A stretch of 64,000 nucleotides of DNA from Methanobrevibacter sp. GTDB lineage: Archaea > Methanobacteriota > Methanobacteria > Methanobacteriales > Methanobacteriaceae. Each line of letters starts with the position of its first letter. The stretch's first letter is position 1. The translations under genes were made by a program, and so were the position numbers. The notes beneath the pieces are model-generated. The model was not told the DNA's origin. It did not search any database and saw only the letters and a list, made by a program, of their open reading frames with translations. The stretch is from positions 226,767 through 290,766 of the forward strand of contig NZ_JAUNXR010000001.1 in the NCBI RefSeq assembly GCF_030539665.1, in the 5' to 3' direction. Below are positions 1 to 9,851 of the stretch, piece by piece.

Positions 1-1008
1 GGTATAGACGTCTTTACGTGTAGCTAATGATATTCTTGATGCAAGGGTTCTTGCTATTTTTCCCCTATTCCACCATTTTGAACCTCTTACTTTTGGATGT
101 TGGTATATCAAACCATATTTTGGAGGCCTATCTCCACTTTTAAGATGTCTGAACAATGCTTTTTCAGCACCCATTATCTGCACTGTACTTGATGGGTATG
201 TGGAAAGCCTTTTGATTCCTCCTGCATGGGATATTAGTTTTGCTCCAAGTGTTGGCCCTACAAGTGCCTTTAAGTTAGGGGCAATTGATTCCATTTTCAT
301 TTCAATATATTTTTCAATGCTTTTTCTAGTGTTTTGAAGTTCATATATTGAATTTGCATAGTTGTTTATAATGTCCAGGTCTTCCTGATTAATGTCCTCA
401 TCATCAAATTCATCAACATCAATCAGAAAAGCGTCAGGTTTCGCTTCAATGATTTTTGATTTTGTTTTATTTTCGGAGATTAGCTTTATGTAAGTCTCGT
501 TATTTCTAATCATGTCCATTTCGGGGAAGTATAGTGCATACCATTCCCTTATTCTTTCAATCAATTTGCTGATGGCTTCGTCAATATCATCAATACTGTT
601 GATGGCCTGTATCAGATGCTTGTCTTCTGATTTTGAAAGTTCCTTCATTTTATAGAGGCTTAGTTTCCTGTAATATTTGATAAATTCCTCTTTGGACATG
701 TCAAAATCATCCATGTATTTGTCAAGATTTTCACGTAGTGTTTCTCCACCCAAATTTGGTGTTTTTATCTCGACATTTTTAAAATCCTTAAAATCAGAAG
801 TTCTTTTGTTTGATTCTATTATGATGTTATCAAATTCATTTTCCAATTCTTCAATAATTTCTATCTCTTCAGCTACAAGCTCCTTATTTTCAAGAGAAAT
901 CATTCTAGAAACTATCTCGTCTTTTGGAAATGGTTTTATTTTAATTAAATCTTGGTTGTCTTTAAAAGCTAGAAAACCACCAATAAAATATGTTATATAG
1001 CAATCCAT
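1..1008 (-). CDS. nop5: Nop5/Nop56 C/D-box RNP core protein (3' end outside window)
   Basis: Minus-strand reading frame that starts at ATG 1008 and is open to base 1, giving the first 336 residues; the C-terminus lies outside the window. The last part shows the Nop-domain signature GAEKALFRHLKSG, followed by HPKVRGSKWWNRGKIARTLA. These are typical of archaeal Nop5, which bridges L7Ae-bound C/D-box guide RNA and fibrillarin in the 2'-O-methylation complex. The middle is acidic and probably helical, fitting the coiled-coil dimerisation region. Fibrillarin is usually the next gene downstream, so it is expected just outside the window. The family assignment is firm; the start is the first ATG of the frame. 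Confidence 0.93.
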   Translation of the reverse strand, partial: MDCYITYFIGGFLAFKDNQDLIKIKPFPKDEIVSRMISLENKELVAEEIEIIEELENEFDNIIIESNKRTSDFKDFKNVEIKTPNLGGETLRENLDKYMDDFDMSKEEFIKYYRKLSLYKMKELSKSEDKHLIQAINSIDDIDEAISKLIERIREWYALYFPEMDMIRNNETYIKLISENKTKSKIIEAKPDAFLIDVDEFDDEDINQEDLDIINNYANSIYELQNTRKSIEKYIEMKMESIAPNLKALVGPTLGAKLISHAGGIKRLSTYPSSTVQIMGAEKALFRHLKSGDRPPKYGLIYQHPKVRGSKWWNRGKIARTLASRISLATRKDVYT

Positions 1009-1106
1009 AGATTTATTATTAATTTTTATTTTTAAATATCTTTACATAATTATAAATGATTTAGCAAACAAAGTTATTATTTAATTAAATAATGTTGGTG
1101 TATTAA

Positions 1107-2027
1107 ATGTTGAAGACTAATGTTTGTGGTGTTGAATTGGAAAATCCTTTAATGTTAGCCGCAGGAATATTGGGAAGCAATTCATCTTCTCTTAATATGA
1201 TTTTAAACTCAGGAGCAGGTGGGGTTGTTACTAAATCTTTTTCAAAAGATCCTAATCCTGGTTACATAAACCCTACAACAGTAGGGGTTGATTGTGGAAT
1301 TATCAATGCGATTGGTTTGTCCAATCCAGGTGTTGATAACTTTTTAGAAGAAATTAAGAAAGTCAACGCTGATGAGGGAAAGGCAGTAATTGCTTCTATT
1401 TACGGATCCATGCCTGAGGAATTCAGTTATCTTGTTGAAGCAGTTCAGGAATATGTTGATATGATTGAATTAAATATTTCCTGTCCTCATGCAATGGCCG
1501 GTTGTGGGGCAGCTATTGGTCAGGACCCTAATCTTTCTCACAAAATAGTATCTGCTGCCAGTGAAGTGTCAGATGTTCCAATTTTAGCTAAATTAACTCC
1601 AAATGTTACAGACATCGCTGAAATTGCAAAGGCCTGTGAAGATGCAGGTGCAGATGGATTGACACTTATTAACTCATTAGGTCCTGGAATGGTAATAAAT
1701 ATTGATGTTGCAAAGCCTGTTTTGTCAAATAAGATGGGTGGAATGAGCGGTAAGGCCGTAAAGCCAATCGCTATTCGTGATGTGTTTGTAGTTTATGATG
1801 CGGTTGATATTCCAATTATAGGTGTTGGAGGAATTTCCAATTATCGTGATGTTGTTGAATTTATTTATGCTGGAGCAAGTGCAGTTCAAATAGGAACTTC
1901 TATTATGAATGAGGGCGTAGATGTTTTCAATAGGATTAACATTGGTTTAGAGGGATTCATGAAAGAAAAAGGATTTTCTTCAATTGAGGAAATGATTGGT
2001 TTAGCACATGGTGATATAAATGGTTAA
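1107..2027 (+). CDS. pyrD: Dihydroorotate dehydrogenase B, catalytic subunit
   Basis: A 306-residue FMN-dependent TIM barrel that oxidises dihydroorotate to orotate in pyrimidine synthesis. Visible family motifs are NPLMLAAGILGS at the N-terminus, ELNISCPHA near the middle with the catalytic cysteine of class 1B enzymes, and GVGGISNYRDVVEFI near the C-terminus for phosphate binding. GGTG at 1097-1100 is a plausible ribosome binding site for ATG 1107. It overlaps pyrK by 8 bases, so the two subunits are probably translationally coupled. A second pyrimidine gene, pyrC, lies at the far end of the window. Confidence 0.96.
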   Translation: MLKTNVCGVELENPLMLAAGILGSNSSSLNMILNSGAGGVVTKSFSKDPNPGYINPTTVGVDCGIINAIGLSNPGVDNFLEEIKKVNADEGKAVIASIYGSMPEEFSYLVEAVQEYVDMIELNISCPHAMAGCGAAIGQDPNLSHKIVSAASEVSDVPILAKLTPNVTDIAEIAKACEDAGADGLTLINSLGPGMVINIDVAKPVLSNKMGGMSGKAVKPIAIRDVFVVYDAVDIPIIGVGGISNYRDVVEFIYAGASAVQIGTSIMNEGVDVFNRINIGLEGFMKEKGFSSIEEMIGLAHGDING

Positions 2028-2826
2028 TGCTCCAGTTATTGTTAATATCGAGAAGATTGTAGAAGAAACACCAACTATTAAAACATTTTTATTTAATTGG
2101 GATATGGACAAATACGGAGTTCCTAATCCTGGGGAATTTGTAATGGTTTGGAATTTTGAAAATGAAAAGCCAATGTCCATTTCAGTTATTGACGAGCATA
2201 ATGGTCAATTGGGAATTTCTGTAAAAAATGTTGGTGAGTTTACTAACTCTCTTCATCAATTAGATGAGGGTGACCAGATAGGAATTCGCGGAAGTTATGG
2301 CCATGGATTCAAAACAGATTTTGAAGACAAAAGGATATTGGCTATTGGTGGCGGAGTTGGAATGGCCCCAATTAATGCAATAGCTAAGGATCTGCTCATT
2401 AAAGGAAATAATGTTGATGTTATAACTGCAGGAGTTACTTATGATGAGCTTTTATTCATGAACTCTTTGAAAGAGCTTGGCGCTACAATTCATGCTTGTA
2501 CTGATGATGGATCTTTTGGTTTTGAAGGATTTGCAACAGACTGCTGTTTGGAAGTTCTTAAAGAGAATGATTTTGACATGGTATTTGTTTGCGGGCCTGA
2601 AATCATGATGAAAGGTATTTATGATATCCTGAACGAGCATGAAATTGATTACGAATTTTCACTTGAAAGGTACATGAAATGCGCTATTGGAATATGTGGG
2701 CAATGTTGCCTTGACCCGACTGGATGGAGAGTATGTGCTGAAGGACCTATTTTCAATAAAGAGAACTTGGCCAAAATCGATGAGTTCGGAAAATATAAGA
2801 GAGACGCTTCAGGTATAAAGCTTTAA
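2020..2826 (+). CDS. pyrK: Dihydroorotate dehydrogenase B, electron transfer subunit
   Basis: A 268-residue ferredoxin-reductase-like protein carrying FAD and a [2Fe-2S] cluster; it passes electrons from PyrD to NAD or another acceptor. It has an N-terminal beta-barrel flavin domain, the nucleotide-binding stretch AIGGGVGMAPINA, and the C-terminal cysteine cluster CAIGICGQCCLDPTGWRVC that ligates the iron-sulfur centre. The start codon lies inside the pyrD end, preceded by GGTGA. Length and cysteine spacing are normal for the family. Confidence 0.95.
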   Translation: MVNAPVIVNIEKIVEETPTIKTFLFNWDMDKYGVPNPGEFVMVWNFENEKPMSISVIDEHNGQLGISVKNVGEFTNSLHQLDEGDQIGIRGSYGHGFKTDFEDKRILAIGGGVGMAPINAIAKDLLIKGNNVDVITAGVTYDELLFMNSLKELGATIHACTDDGSFGFEGFATDCCLEVLKENDFDMVFVCGPEIMMKGIYDILNEHEIDYEFSLERYMKCAIGICGQCCLDPTGWRVCAEGPIFNKENLAKIDEFGKYKRDASGIKL

Positions 2827-2838
2827 ATCGTGATATTG

Positions 2839-3867
2839 ATGGAAAAAGATATTAAGGAATACATAACTGCTCCTATTTTGCTTATTGCTGTACTTTTAGG
2901 ATTGTCTCTTTGTGTAATGGTTCCTGTTTTGGACATGGTTATTTTAGGAGCTATTTTAGCTTTTCTAATAAGGCCAATTTCACTTAAAATTCAATCTAGC
3001 TTAAAATATTCTTCAGTTTCAATTATAGTGGCCATTATTTTGGTTATTATTCCTTTAATTCTTTTACTGGCATATATGCTATCGGTCATTGTCGGTGTTA
3101 CTTCAGATTTCATAGCTGCAAATCAGATTTCGTCATTAAATTTGAATCAGAGCATTGCAACCTTTACAAATTATTTGCCGATTGATTATTCGGCAAGTAG
3201 CTTAATCGATTATGTTGACAATTCAATCAATCAGGGCGGAAGCATTGTTTTAAATTATATTATGGGATTGGCTAAGAAATTGCCTGACATTTCAATTAAG
3301 CTATTCGTACTGATCTGTTCTCTATTTTATTTTGCAAGAGATGGGAATAAAGCATATGATTTCGTTGAAGAGTTGGTGCCGGACAAACATAAAAATTTCT
3401 TCAAAGAAACCTGTTCTGAAGTCAAAAATGTTCTAAACAGTATTTTTTATGGTCATTTTTTAACAGCTTTAATTTTAGGTATCATTGCTGCTGTTGGCTA
3501 CTCTCTTTTAGGTTATCCTTATGGGATATTTTTAGGTATCTTGACTGGTATCTTTCAGCTGATTCCTGTAATCGGGCCTTGGCCGATATATTGGGTGCTG
3601 GCCATATGGGATTTCTTCAATGGAAATTATGTGCGGATGATCATAGTTTTGTTATTTGGATTTGGATTGAGTTTAAGTGATATGTACATAAGGCCTGCAT
3701 TATCAAGTCATTATGCTGAAGTTCCGCCTTTAATATTGTTAATTGGATTTTTGGCAGGTCCTTTGGTTTATGGAATTGTAGGATTTATTATGGGGCCTTT
3801 AATATTGGGAATTACTTATGCAGTATTGGTAAGCTATAAAAATGAGCAGAAAAGGGAAGTGGAGTAA
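2839..3867 (+). CDS. AI-2E family transporter-like membrane protein
   Basis: About 342 residues with six to eight hydrophobic segments. The order is paired N-terminal helices, a soluble loop around residues 90-140, then a dense C-terminal membrane block containing GIFQLIPVIGPWPIYW and the end PLILGITYAVLVSYK, as in the AI-2E/PerM/UPF0118 family. Members have been proposed as transporters or ion antiporters; the substrate here is unknown. A GTG at 2830 is an alternative start; ATG 2839 is preferred because GTGAT sits just before it. It follows pyrK by a few bases and runs into polB1, so it is probably co-transcribed with them. Confidence 0.8.
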   Translation: MEKDIKEYITAPILLIAVLLGLSLCVMVPVLDMVILGAILAFLIRPISLKIQSSLKYSSVSIIVAIILVIIPLILLLAYMLSVIVGVTSDFIAANQISSLNLNQSIATFTNYLPIDYSASSLIDYVDNSINQGGSIVLNYIMGLAKKLPDISIKLFVLICSLFYFARDGNKAYDFVEELVPDKHKNFFKETCSEVKNVLNSIFYGHFLTALILGIIAAVGYSLLGYPYGIFLGILTGIFQLIPVIGPWPIYWVLAIWDFFNGNYVRMIIVLLFGFGLSLSDMYIRPALSSHYAEVPPLILLIGFLAGPLVYGIVGFIMGPLILGITYAVLVSYKNEQKREVE

Positions 3868-3868
3868 A

Positions 3869-5665
3869 ATGGAAAAAGAGGTTGTGATTTTAGACATTGA
3901 TTATGTAACTGAAGATGATTCTCCGGTTATTCGTCTTTTTGCAAAGGAAAATGAAAATAATGTTGTTCTGATTGACGATTCATTTAAACCTTATTTATAT
4001 GTTCTTCCTGTGGGGCTTCCGGATGAGTGTGAAAAGGAGATTCTTGAAGAGATTTCCGATGTGGAAATTGAAAAGGTGGTTAGGAAAGATTTTCAGTATG
4101 AAACAGATTTTCTTAAAGTCACATTTAAAAATCCTCAGTCATTGGCTAAGCATAGGGATACTCTTAGGGGCTTAAGTGAAGTGGTTGAGATAAGGGAATT
4201 TGACATTCCTTTTTACAGAAGATATCTGATTAATAAGAATGTAATTCCGATGACTAAAGTCAAGGCTGTTGGGGAATCATTAGAATCATTTGGAACTTTA
4301 GATGCCGATAAGTTGGACATTGAAATTATTAAGCTAACAGAGCCTCTTGAAACCGTCAATGGGAATGTAACTGATTTCAGAATTCTTAGTTTTGATTTGG
4401 AAGTTAGAAATCCTAGGGGAATGCCGAATCCTGATGAGGATGAAATCATCATGATTGGTGTCTACAGCAATTTTGGTGTCAGAAAGGTTATCTCCACTAA
4501 GAACAAGACAACTGAAAATGATTTCGTTGAAACTGTTGGTTCGGAAAAGGAGATGATTGAAACTTTTGTAGATTTGATTAAGAAAAGCAATGTTGACATT
4601 ATTGTTGGATATAATTCAGATAATTTCGATTTCCCATATCTTAAAGACAGAGCAAAAATTTTAGACGTTGATATAGATATAGGTATGGATGGATCCACAG
4701 TTAAATTCATACGTCGCGGATATGCAAATGCAGCTTCAATTAAAGGATTGGTTCATGTTGATCTCTATCTTGTAATGAGGCGTTATATGTCTTTAGAGAG
4801 ATATACATTGGAACGGGTTTACGAGGAATTATTCGGCATAGAAAAAATAGACGTTCCCGGTGATAAGATATGGCAATATTGGGATAGCGATGGTGAAAAG
4901 CTCGACCTGCTTTTTGACTACTCACTGGATGATGTAGTGGCAACTCTTGAAATAGCTGAACAGACTTTGCCATTAAACCTAGAACTTACCCATATTGTAG
5001 GTCAGCCACTATTTGATTTAAGTCGTATGGCCACAGGTCAACAGGCAGAATGGTTTTTGGTAAAAGAGGCATATTTTGATGATGAGGTCATTCCTAACAA
5101 GTCAAATGCTAATTTTACAGATAGGCAAACTGCAGACAATAATGCAGGAGGTTACGTAAGGGAGCCAGATACAGGGTTGCATGAAAATCTCGTTCAGTTC
5201 GATTTCAGAAGTCTGTATCCAAGTATCATCATTTCAAAAAACATTTCTCCAGATGTCTTGGAATTTGGAGAGGTGGAAAACATTGACGACTACAATGTCG
5301 CACCAGAACATGAATTCAAATTTAAAAAAGAGCCAAAAGGTTTCATCCCGTCAGTTATAGCTAAAATTCTCAATGAAAGGTTCAAAATAAAACGTGCAAT
5401 GAAAGAAAGCACAGACCCAATCGAAAAAAGAACATTGGATGTGCAACAGCAGGCAATAAAAAGACTGGCCAACACAATGTATGGTATTTATGGATTCCCA
5501 CGTTTCAGATGGTATTCATTCGAATGTGCAAAAGCAATTACTGCATGGGGAAGGCAATATATTAAAAAATCAATAAAAGAAGCGGAAAAATACGGTTTTT
5601 ATGCAATATATGCAGATACCGATGGTTTTTATGCAAAATATAAAAAAAATAAGGATGAAGAATAA
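3869..5665 (+). CDS. polB1: B-family DNA polymerase, large fragment of the split enzyme
   Basis: A 598-residue replicative polymerase. In order it shows exonuclease motif I SFDLEV (about residue 182), exo II NSDNFDFPYL, exo III YSLDDV, polymerase motif A DFRSLYPSIII, motif B KRLANTMYGIYGF and motif C YADTDGFY. It stops about ten residues after motif C with a lysine-rich tail, where an unsplit PolB continues into the thumb. This matches the natural split described for Methanothermobacter thermautotrophicus PolB (MTH1208 plus MTH208), so the thumb polypeptide should be encoded elsewhere. ATG 3869 is chosen over the in-frame 3842 because GGAG lies 5-8 bases upstream and it clears the preceding gene. 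Confidence 0.94.
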   Translation: MEKEVVILDIDYVTEDDSPVIRLFAKENENNVVLIDDSFKPYLYVLPVGLPDECEKEILEEISDVEIEKVVRKDFQYETDFLKVTFKNPQSLAKHRDTLRGLSEVVEIREFDIPFYRRYLINKNVIPMTKVKAVGESLESFGTLDADKLDIEIIKLTEPLETVNGNVTDFRILSFDLEVRNPRGMPNPDEDEIIMIGVYSNFGVRKVISTKNKTTENDFVETVGSEKEMIETFVDLIKKSNVDIIVGYNSDNFDFPYLKDRAKILDVDIDIGMDGSTVKFIRRGYANAASIKGLVHVDLYLVMRRYMSLERYTLERVYEELFGIEKIDVPGDKIWQYWDSDGEKLDLLFDYSLDDVVATLEIAEQTLPLNLELTHIVGQPLFDLSRMATGQQAEWFLVKEAYFDDEVIPNKSNANFTDRQTADNNAGGYVREPDTGLHENLVQFDFRSLYPSIIISKNISPDVLEFGEVENIDDYNVAPEHEFKFKKEPKGFIPSVIAKILNERFKIKRAMKESTDPIEKRTLDVQQQAIKRLANTMYGIYGFPRFRWYSFECAKAITAWGRQYIKKSIKEAEKYGFYAIYADTDGFYAKYKKNKDEE

Positions 5666-5670
5666 TTAAA

Positions 5671-6696
5671 TTATTCTTCTAGATATGAATCTAAATCAAT
5701 ATCTAAATTAGAACAAATTTCGTTTAACTGTTCATATAATTTTTCATCAATTTGAATTCCATTAGCTTCTGCTTCAGCAACTCTTTTTGTTTCCAAATCT
5801 CCTGGAATGAAGGTATCACCAGTGGATCTTACTTGAGCACAGAAAGCTTCGGTTTCTTCTTTGAATTGTTCAGGGTCTACAAATTTAGAAGGATCAATTG
5901 CAACATACAAATCTCCTTTTGTACAGTCTTGAGTAGGATCAGCAGTTCCAGTTACTCCAAAACCCCAGCCTGCATTTACTAATGGTCCAGTTAATATTTC
6001 AATCATGAATGCAATTAAATAACCTTTAACTCCACCGAATGGTAAAATTGAACCTTCAAGTGCTGCATCAGGATCGTTGGTTGGTTTTCCATCTTTATCC
6101 AAAGCCCATCCGTCAGGAATGTCTAATCCTTTTCTTTTGGATTCTAATATTTTTCCACGAGCAGTAGCGGAAGTTGCCATATCTAATGCAATATAAGTAT
6201 CTGAAGGAACTCCTAATGCAATAGGGTTGGTTCCGATAAGCTTGTCTTTAGCACCAATTGGAGCAATTGCAGGTTCTGTATTTGCAAGTACAAGACCTAT
6301 GACGCCATCTCTAATAGCTAAATCTGAGTAAAAACCGGTTACACCAAAATGATTGGAATTGTGCACACCAACACAACCAATACCTACTTCTTTTGCTTTT
6401 TCAATAGCTAATTTCATAGCTTTGTATGCAACAGCTTGTCCAAATCCACTATTACCGTTAATTAAAGCGATTGCAGGTGTTTCTCTTTCAATAGTGATAT
6501 TGTCTTCTAAATTGATAGTTCCATGTTCAATACCGATAATGTATTGTGGGAATCTTCCAAGACCATGTGAAGTAAATCCTTTTAAATCAGCATCAACAGT
6601 TGCTTCAGCTACAAGTTCACTATCTTCTTCACTAGCACCTAACTTTTTTAAAATTTCTTCTACAAGAGCAATTTCATTATCTTTTGTTATTTTCAT
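5671..6696 (-). CDS. comC: Ldh2-type NAD(P)-dependent dehydrogenase, probable L-sulfolactate dehydrogenase
   Basis: A 341-residue member of the malate/L-lactate dehydrogenase (Ldh2) family. It carries the hallmark SHGLGRFPQY near residue 40, GVHNSNHFGVTG around residue 115 and ALDMATSATARGKI around residue 175. In methanogens the family includes ComC, which oxidises L-sulfolactate to sulfopyruvate in coenzyme M synthesis, and malate dehydrogenases; sequence alone does not fully separate them. A comB gene in the same window favours ComC. It starts 12 bases after purM with GGTGA before the ATG, so the two are likely one operon. It converges on polB1 with only 5 bases between the stops. Confidence 0.85.
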   Translation of the reverse strand: MKITKDNEIALVEEILKKLGASEEDSELVAEATVDADLKGFTSHGLGRFPQYIIGIEHGTINLEDNITIERETPAIALINGNSGFGQAVAYKAMKLAIEKAKEVGIGCVGVHNSNHFGVTGFYSDLAIRDGVIGLVLANTEPAIAPIGAKDKLIGTNPIALGVPSDTYIALDMATSATARGKILESKRKGLDIPDGWALDKDGKPTNDPDAALEGSILPFGGVKGYLIAFMIEILTGPLVNAGWGFGVTGTADPTQDCTKGDLYVAIDPSKFVDPEQFKEETEAFCAQVRSTGDTFIPGDLETKRVAEAEANGIQIDEKLYEQLNEICSNLDIDLDSYLEE

Positions 6697-6708
6697 TTTT
6701 TCACCGCC

Positions 6709-7728
6709 TTAATATTCAATTTCACTACCTTCAAAGGTTTTTATAGTAATTTTGTCATCGTCTGTAGCTTTTCCAATAATCTGACAATCACAATATGGTT
6801 TGATGATTTCCATAATTTTATCAGCCTCAGACTCGTCAGCTATTACGACAAAACCAGTTCCCATATTGAACACTCTATACATCTCTTCTAAAGGAACGTT
6901 TTGTTCATATATTAATTTGAAAATTTCTGGAACTTCTGGAAGATTGTTGATTTCATATCCTACGCCTTCTTTAAGACGTCTGAGGTTAGTAAATCCTCCT
7001 CCAGTAATATGCGCCAAACCATTTATTTTACAGTTTTCTTTAAATAATTTAACAATAGGCTCTACGTATAATCTTGTAGGTTTGAGCAATTCTTCACCAA
7101 TGGTTGTATCTCCATTAGGCATTTTGTCATTTATGGTTAATCCAGCATCTTCAAAAATGGCTTTTCTGGCTAAACTATAACCGTTACTGTGTATTCCACT
7201 ACTTTTAAGACCTATTAAAACGTCTCCGGTTTTAATATTTTCTCCAGTAATAATTTTATCAGTATCAACAAAACCAATACCGGTTCCAGCCAAATCAAAG
7301 TTTTCAATGATTCCTGGAAGTGATGCGGTTTCTCCACCAATGATAGCTATTTTAGATTCATGTGCTCCTTTTACAAGACCTTCAGCTATTTCTGCAGCCA
7401 TTTCTGGATTTGGTTTCTCAACAGCGAGATAATCTACTAATGCTATTGGTTCTGCTCCAATACATATGATGTCATTTACAACCATTGCAATACAGTCAAT
7501 ACCGACAGTATCGTATTTGTCCATCATTTCAGCGATTAAAATTTTACTACCAACACCATCAGTACTCATTGCTATTGCCTTATCGCCTAATCTTACTAAA
7601 GCTGCATAATGACCGCTATTGGTCATGATATCTCTATATTTAAGGGTTGATTTGAGTTTTGATGCAAGTTTATCAACTGTAACAGCTTCAAGGTCTATAT
7701 CAACACCAGATTCTGAATATGTAACCAT
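6709..7728 (-). CDS. purM: Phosphoribosylformylglycinamidine cyclo-ligase (AIR synthetase)
   Basis: A 339-residue enzyme of purine synthesis that closes the imidazole ring using ATP. Visible are [14 protein letters not shown], the metal and nucleotide loop [27 protein letters not shown] and [13 protein letters not shown], all diagnostic of PurM. The start is placed at ATG 7728 because AGGTG lies six bases upstream; an in-frame GTG at 7737 would overlap that site. It is the first gene of a two-gene unit with comC. The region upstream is almost pure A and T. Confidence 0.95.
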   Translation of the reverse strand: MVTYSESGVDIDLEAVTVDKLASKLKSTLKYRDIMTNSGHYAALVRLGDKAIAMSTDGVGSKILIAEMMDKYDTVGIDCIAMVVNDIICIGAEPIALVDYLAVEKPNPEMAAEIAEGLVKGAHESKIAIIGGETASLPGIIENFDLAGTGIGFVDTDKIITGENIKTGDVLIGLKSSGIHSNGYSLARKAIFEDAGLTINDKMPNGDTTIGEELLKPTRLYVEPIVKLFKENCKINGLAHITGGGFTNLRRLKEGVGYEINNLPEVPEIFKLIYEQNVPLEEMYRVFNMGTGFVVIADESEADKIMEIIKPYCDCQIIGKATDDDKITIKTFEGSEIEY

Positions 7729-7816
7729 TAATAACACCTATCTATTATTAAATTTTTAAAGAATTTAACTTTCATTATTATTTTGTTTTAATTATTATTT
7801 AATTATTGTTTTTTTA

Positions 7817-9727
7817 TTATTGGATTCTAACACTGTCCAAATTCACAGGAGTTTTAGTGTCAATTTTATAACTTCTGTGGACACTGGATGCAAGGTCAAC
7901 TGCTTTATATGGGTCTCCGTGACAGGTTAAAATTAAATCAGGTCTTGGATTAAGTCTTTTTACATAATCCATCAGTTGATGCCTGTTGGAGTGACCACTG
8001 AATCCATTAATGGTTTTAACTTGCATTTTTATGTTGAACACTTTATTTTTACCGTCATCTTCAAGAGGGATTTCTTTCCATCCCTTTTGAACTCTTCTAC
8101 CTAGGGATCCTTCAGATTGGTATCCTACAAAGATTAAAGTATTTCTTTCGTCTTCACTTAACCATTTGAAGTATTCAACAGAGTTTCCACCAGTCAACAT
8201 ACCTGATGTTGAAAGAATGATTGCAGGTTCCGGACTTTCTACAATGTCCTTTCTTTGGTCAAGGTTGTGTACTTTTTTAAACATTTCTGACATGAATGGG
8301 TTTCTGCCCATATGGAATATTTGGTCTCTCAAATCTTTACTTAAGTATTCCGGTCTTGCGGTATGAATTGCAGTAGCTTCCCAAATCATACCGTCAATGT
8401 AAATCGGTACTTCGTCAATCATTCCATGTCTCATGTATTCTTCAAGTACTACCATAAGTTCCTGTGCTCTTCCTACTGCAAATACAGGTACTAAAACTTT
8501 TCCTCCGCGTTTTAAAGTTTTGTAAATGGTTTTCATCATTTCTTTTTCTGCAGAGTTTCTTGATGGTTGTACGTCTTCTCTTCCACCGTATGTACTTTCC
8601 ATAATTACGGTTTCAGAACGTGGGAATCTTGTAGTTGCAGGCTCTAATAATCTGCTTCTTTCGTATTTGAAATCCCCAGTGTATACCAGGTTGTGAGCAC
8701 CATCACCAATATGCATATGGGACATTGCAGAACCTAGGATATGTCCTGCATTGTGTAAAGTTAATCTGATGTCTGGAGAAATGTCGGTTACTTCCCCATA
8801 ATCAAGAGTAATGGTATTTTTAATAGCTTGCTGTACATGTTTTCTATTAAACGGTAAAGGATTATCTTCTCTATGAGCTATATCAATATGGTCTAACTGT
8901 AAAAGGGTCATCAAATCTCTAGTAGGTGTTGTACAATAGATTGGACCATCGTAGCCATAATGATATAAGTAAGGAACAAATCCACAGTGGTCAAGGTGAG
9001 CATGTGAAATGATGACCGCATCCAAATCCTCAATTGAAAATTCAGGTACGTTTAAATAAGGGAATGCATTTTTATTGTCATTAGCAGCTACATTCACACC
9101 ACAATCGAGTAAAACACGACTATTTGGTGTTTGTAAAAGCATTGAAGAACGTCCTACTTCTTTAAATCCTCCCATTGAGGTTACACGAGCCCAGTCATTT
9201 GGATATTTTCCATCCTGATGGATTCTTTGCCCTAAGTTCAAAAGGAATTTTTTACGTTCTTTTGTATGATTTTTCAATGTATTTCTTATTTTTCCGATTA
9301 TCTCTGAACTGATTGGAGGTGTTCTTAAGATTTTTGGAGCCCATCCAGTATTCTTTACGATATTTCTTGAAGTTGCTCCGTATTTTCCAATTACAAGTCC
9401 TGGTTTTTTAGCAGTGATAACTACTTCACGAGTTACGGTATCAAAGTAAATGTCTGTTATTTCAGCTCCTTCCGGAACAATTTCATGAACTTTGTCAATT
9501 GTTTTTTCCGGATCAAGTAAAACAGATTTATCAGAACGAATAATAATACGTTTTCTTAAGTCTTTTGCCAATTTTCTTATTGTATCTCCATGTTCGGTTA
9601 TAATTTGTGGATTTTTAGTGTAAGCAACTACTGCGGGGCCTTCATATTCTACTTTCGAAACCTCTGCATCTTTTGGCAAGTTACTTACAATAGTTTTTTT
9701 AATCTCCTTTATGCTCTCTGAAGTCAT
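7817..9727 (-). CDS. fttA: Transcription termination factor aCPSF1/FttA (KH + beta-CASP nuclease)
   Basis: A 636-residue protein with about 150 N-terminal residues of KH-type RNA-binding sequence, then a metallo-beta-lactamase core. It shows HAHLDHCG (about residue 241), [21 protein letters not shown] and ESTYGG, a beta-CASP domain with [13 protein letters not shown], and a final [11 protein letters not shown]. All zinc-ligand motifs are intact. Archaeal aCPSF1/FttA cleaves nascent RNA at U-rich 3' ends and drives transcription termination. The start is ATG 9727 with GAAGGGA upstream. The leader is unusual: nested inverted repeats and a U8 tract lie just before the ribosome binding site, described separately. 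Confidence 0.95.
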   Translation of the reverse strand: MTSESIKEIKKTIVSNLPKDAEVSKVEYEGPAVVAYTKNPQIITEHGDTIRKLAKDLRKRIIIRSDKSVLLDPEKTIDKVHEIVPEGAEITDIYFDTVTREVVITAKKPGLVIGKYGATSRNIVKNTGWAPKILRTPPISSEIIGKIRNTLKNHTKERKKFLLNLGQRIHQDGKYPNDWARVTSMGGFKEVGRSSMLLQTPNSRVLLDCGVNVAANDNKNAFPYLNVPEFSIEDLDAVIISHAHLDHCGFVPYLYHYGYDGPIYCTTPTRDLMTLLQLDHIDIAHREDNPLPFNRKHVQQAIKNTITLDYGEVTDISPDIRLTLHNAGHILGSAMSHMHIGDGAHNLVYTGDFKYERSRLLEPATTRFPRSETVIMESTYGGREDVQPSRNSAEKEMMKTIYKTLKRGGKVLVPVFAVGRAQELMVVLEEYMRHGMIDEVPIYIDGMIWEATAIHTARPEYLSKDLRDQIFHMGRNPFMSEMFKKVHNLDQRKDIVESPEPAIILSTSGMLTGGNSVEYFKWLSEDERNTLIFVGYQSEGSLGRRVQKGWKEIPLEDDGKNKVFNIKMQVKTINGFSGHSNRHQLMDYVKRLNPRPDLILTCHGDPYKAVDLASSVHRSYKIDTKTPVNLDSVRIQ

Positions 9728-9738
9728 ATAATCCCTTC

Positions 9739-9828
9739 AAAAAAAAGTTATGTGTAAAGATAGAGTTATGAAAAGCCGCAGTGGCTATAATTAGTTTAAT
9801 TCATAACCTATTTACACTGTTATATAAA
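9739..9828 (-). promoter_or_regulatory. Nested inverted repeats, TATA box and U8 tract before fttA
   Basis: Three nested complementary pairs lie between psmB and fttA: GTGTAAA 9752-9758 with TTTACAC 9811-9817, GTTATGAA 9765-9772 with TTCATAAC 9800-9807, and AGCC 9774-9777 with GGCT 9783-9786. On the minus strand a TATA-like TTTATATA spans 9828-9821, which would place the start of transcription near 9800, at the edge of the second repeat. A run of eight T (minus strand) at 9746-9739 lies directly before the ribosome binding site. The repeats could act as a DNA operator or, on read-through transcripts from psmB, as an RNA structure. The role is inferred. Confidence 0.55.
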
Positions 9829-9851
9829 AAAATAGTTAGTATATGAAAAAA

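Noticed and set aside
677-1000. Plus-strand frame of 107 residues at the window start
   Set aside because: It is antisense to nop5, which shows clear Nop-domain motifs, and has no ribosome site of its own.
3869-5665. Short polB as a truncated pseudogene
   Set aside because: The end position matches the natural split known from Methanothermobacter and all catalytic motifs are intact.
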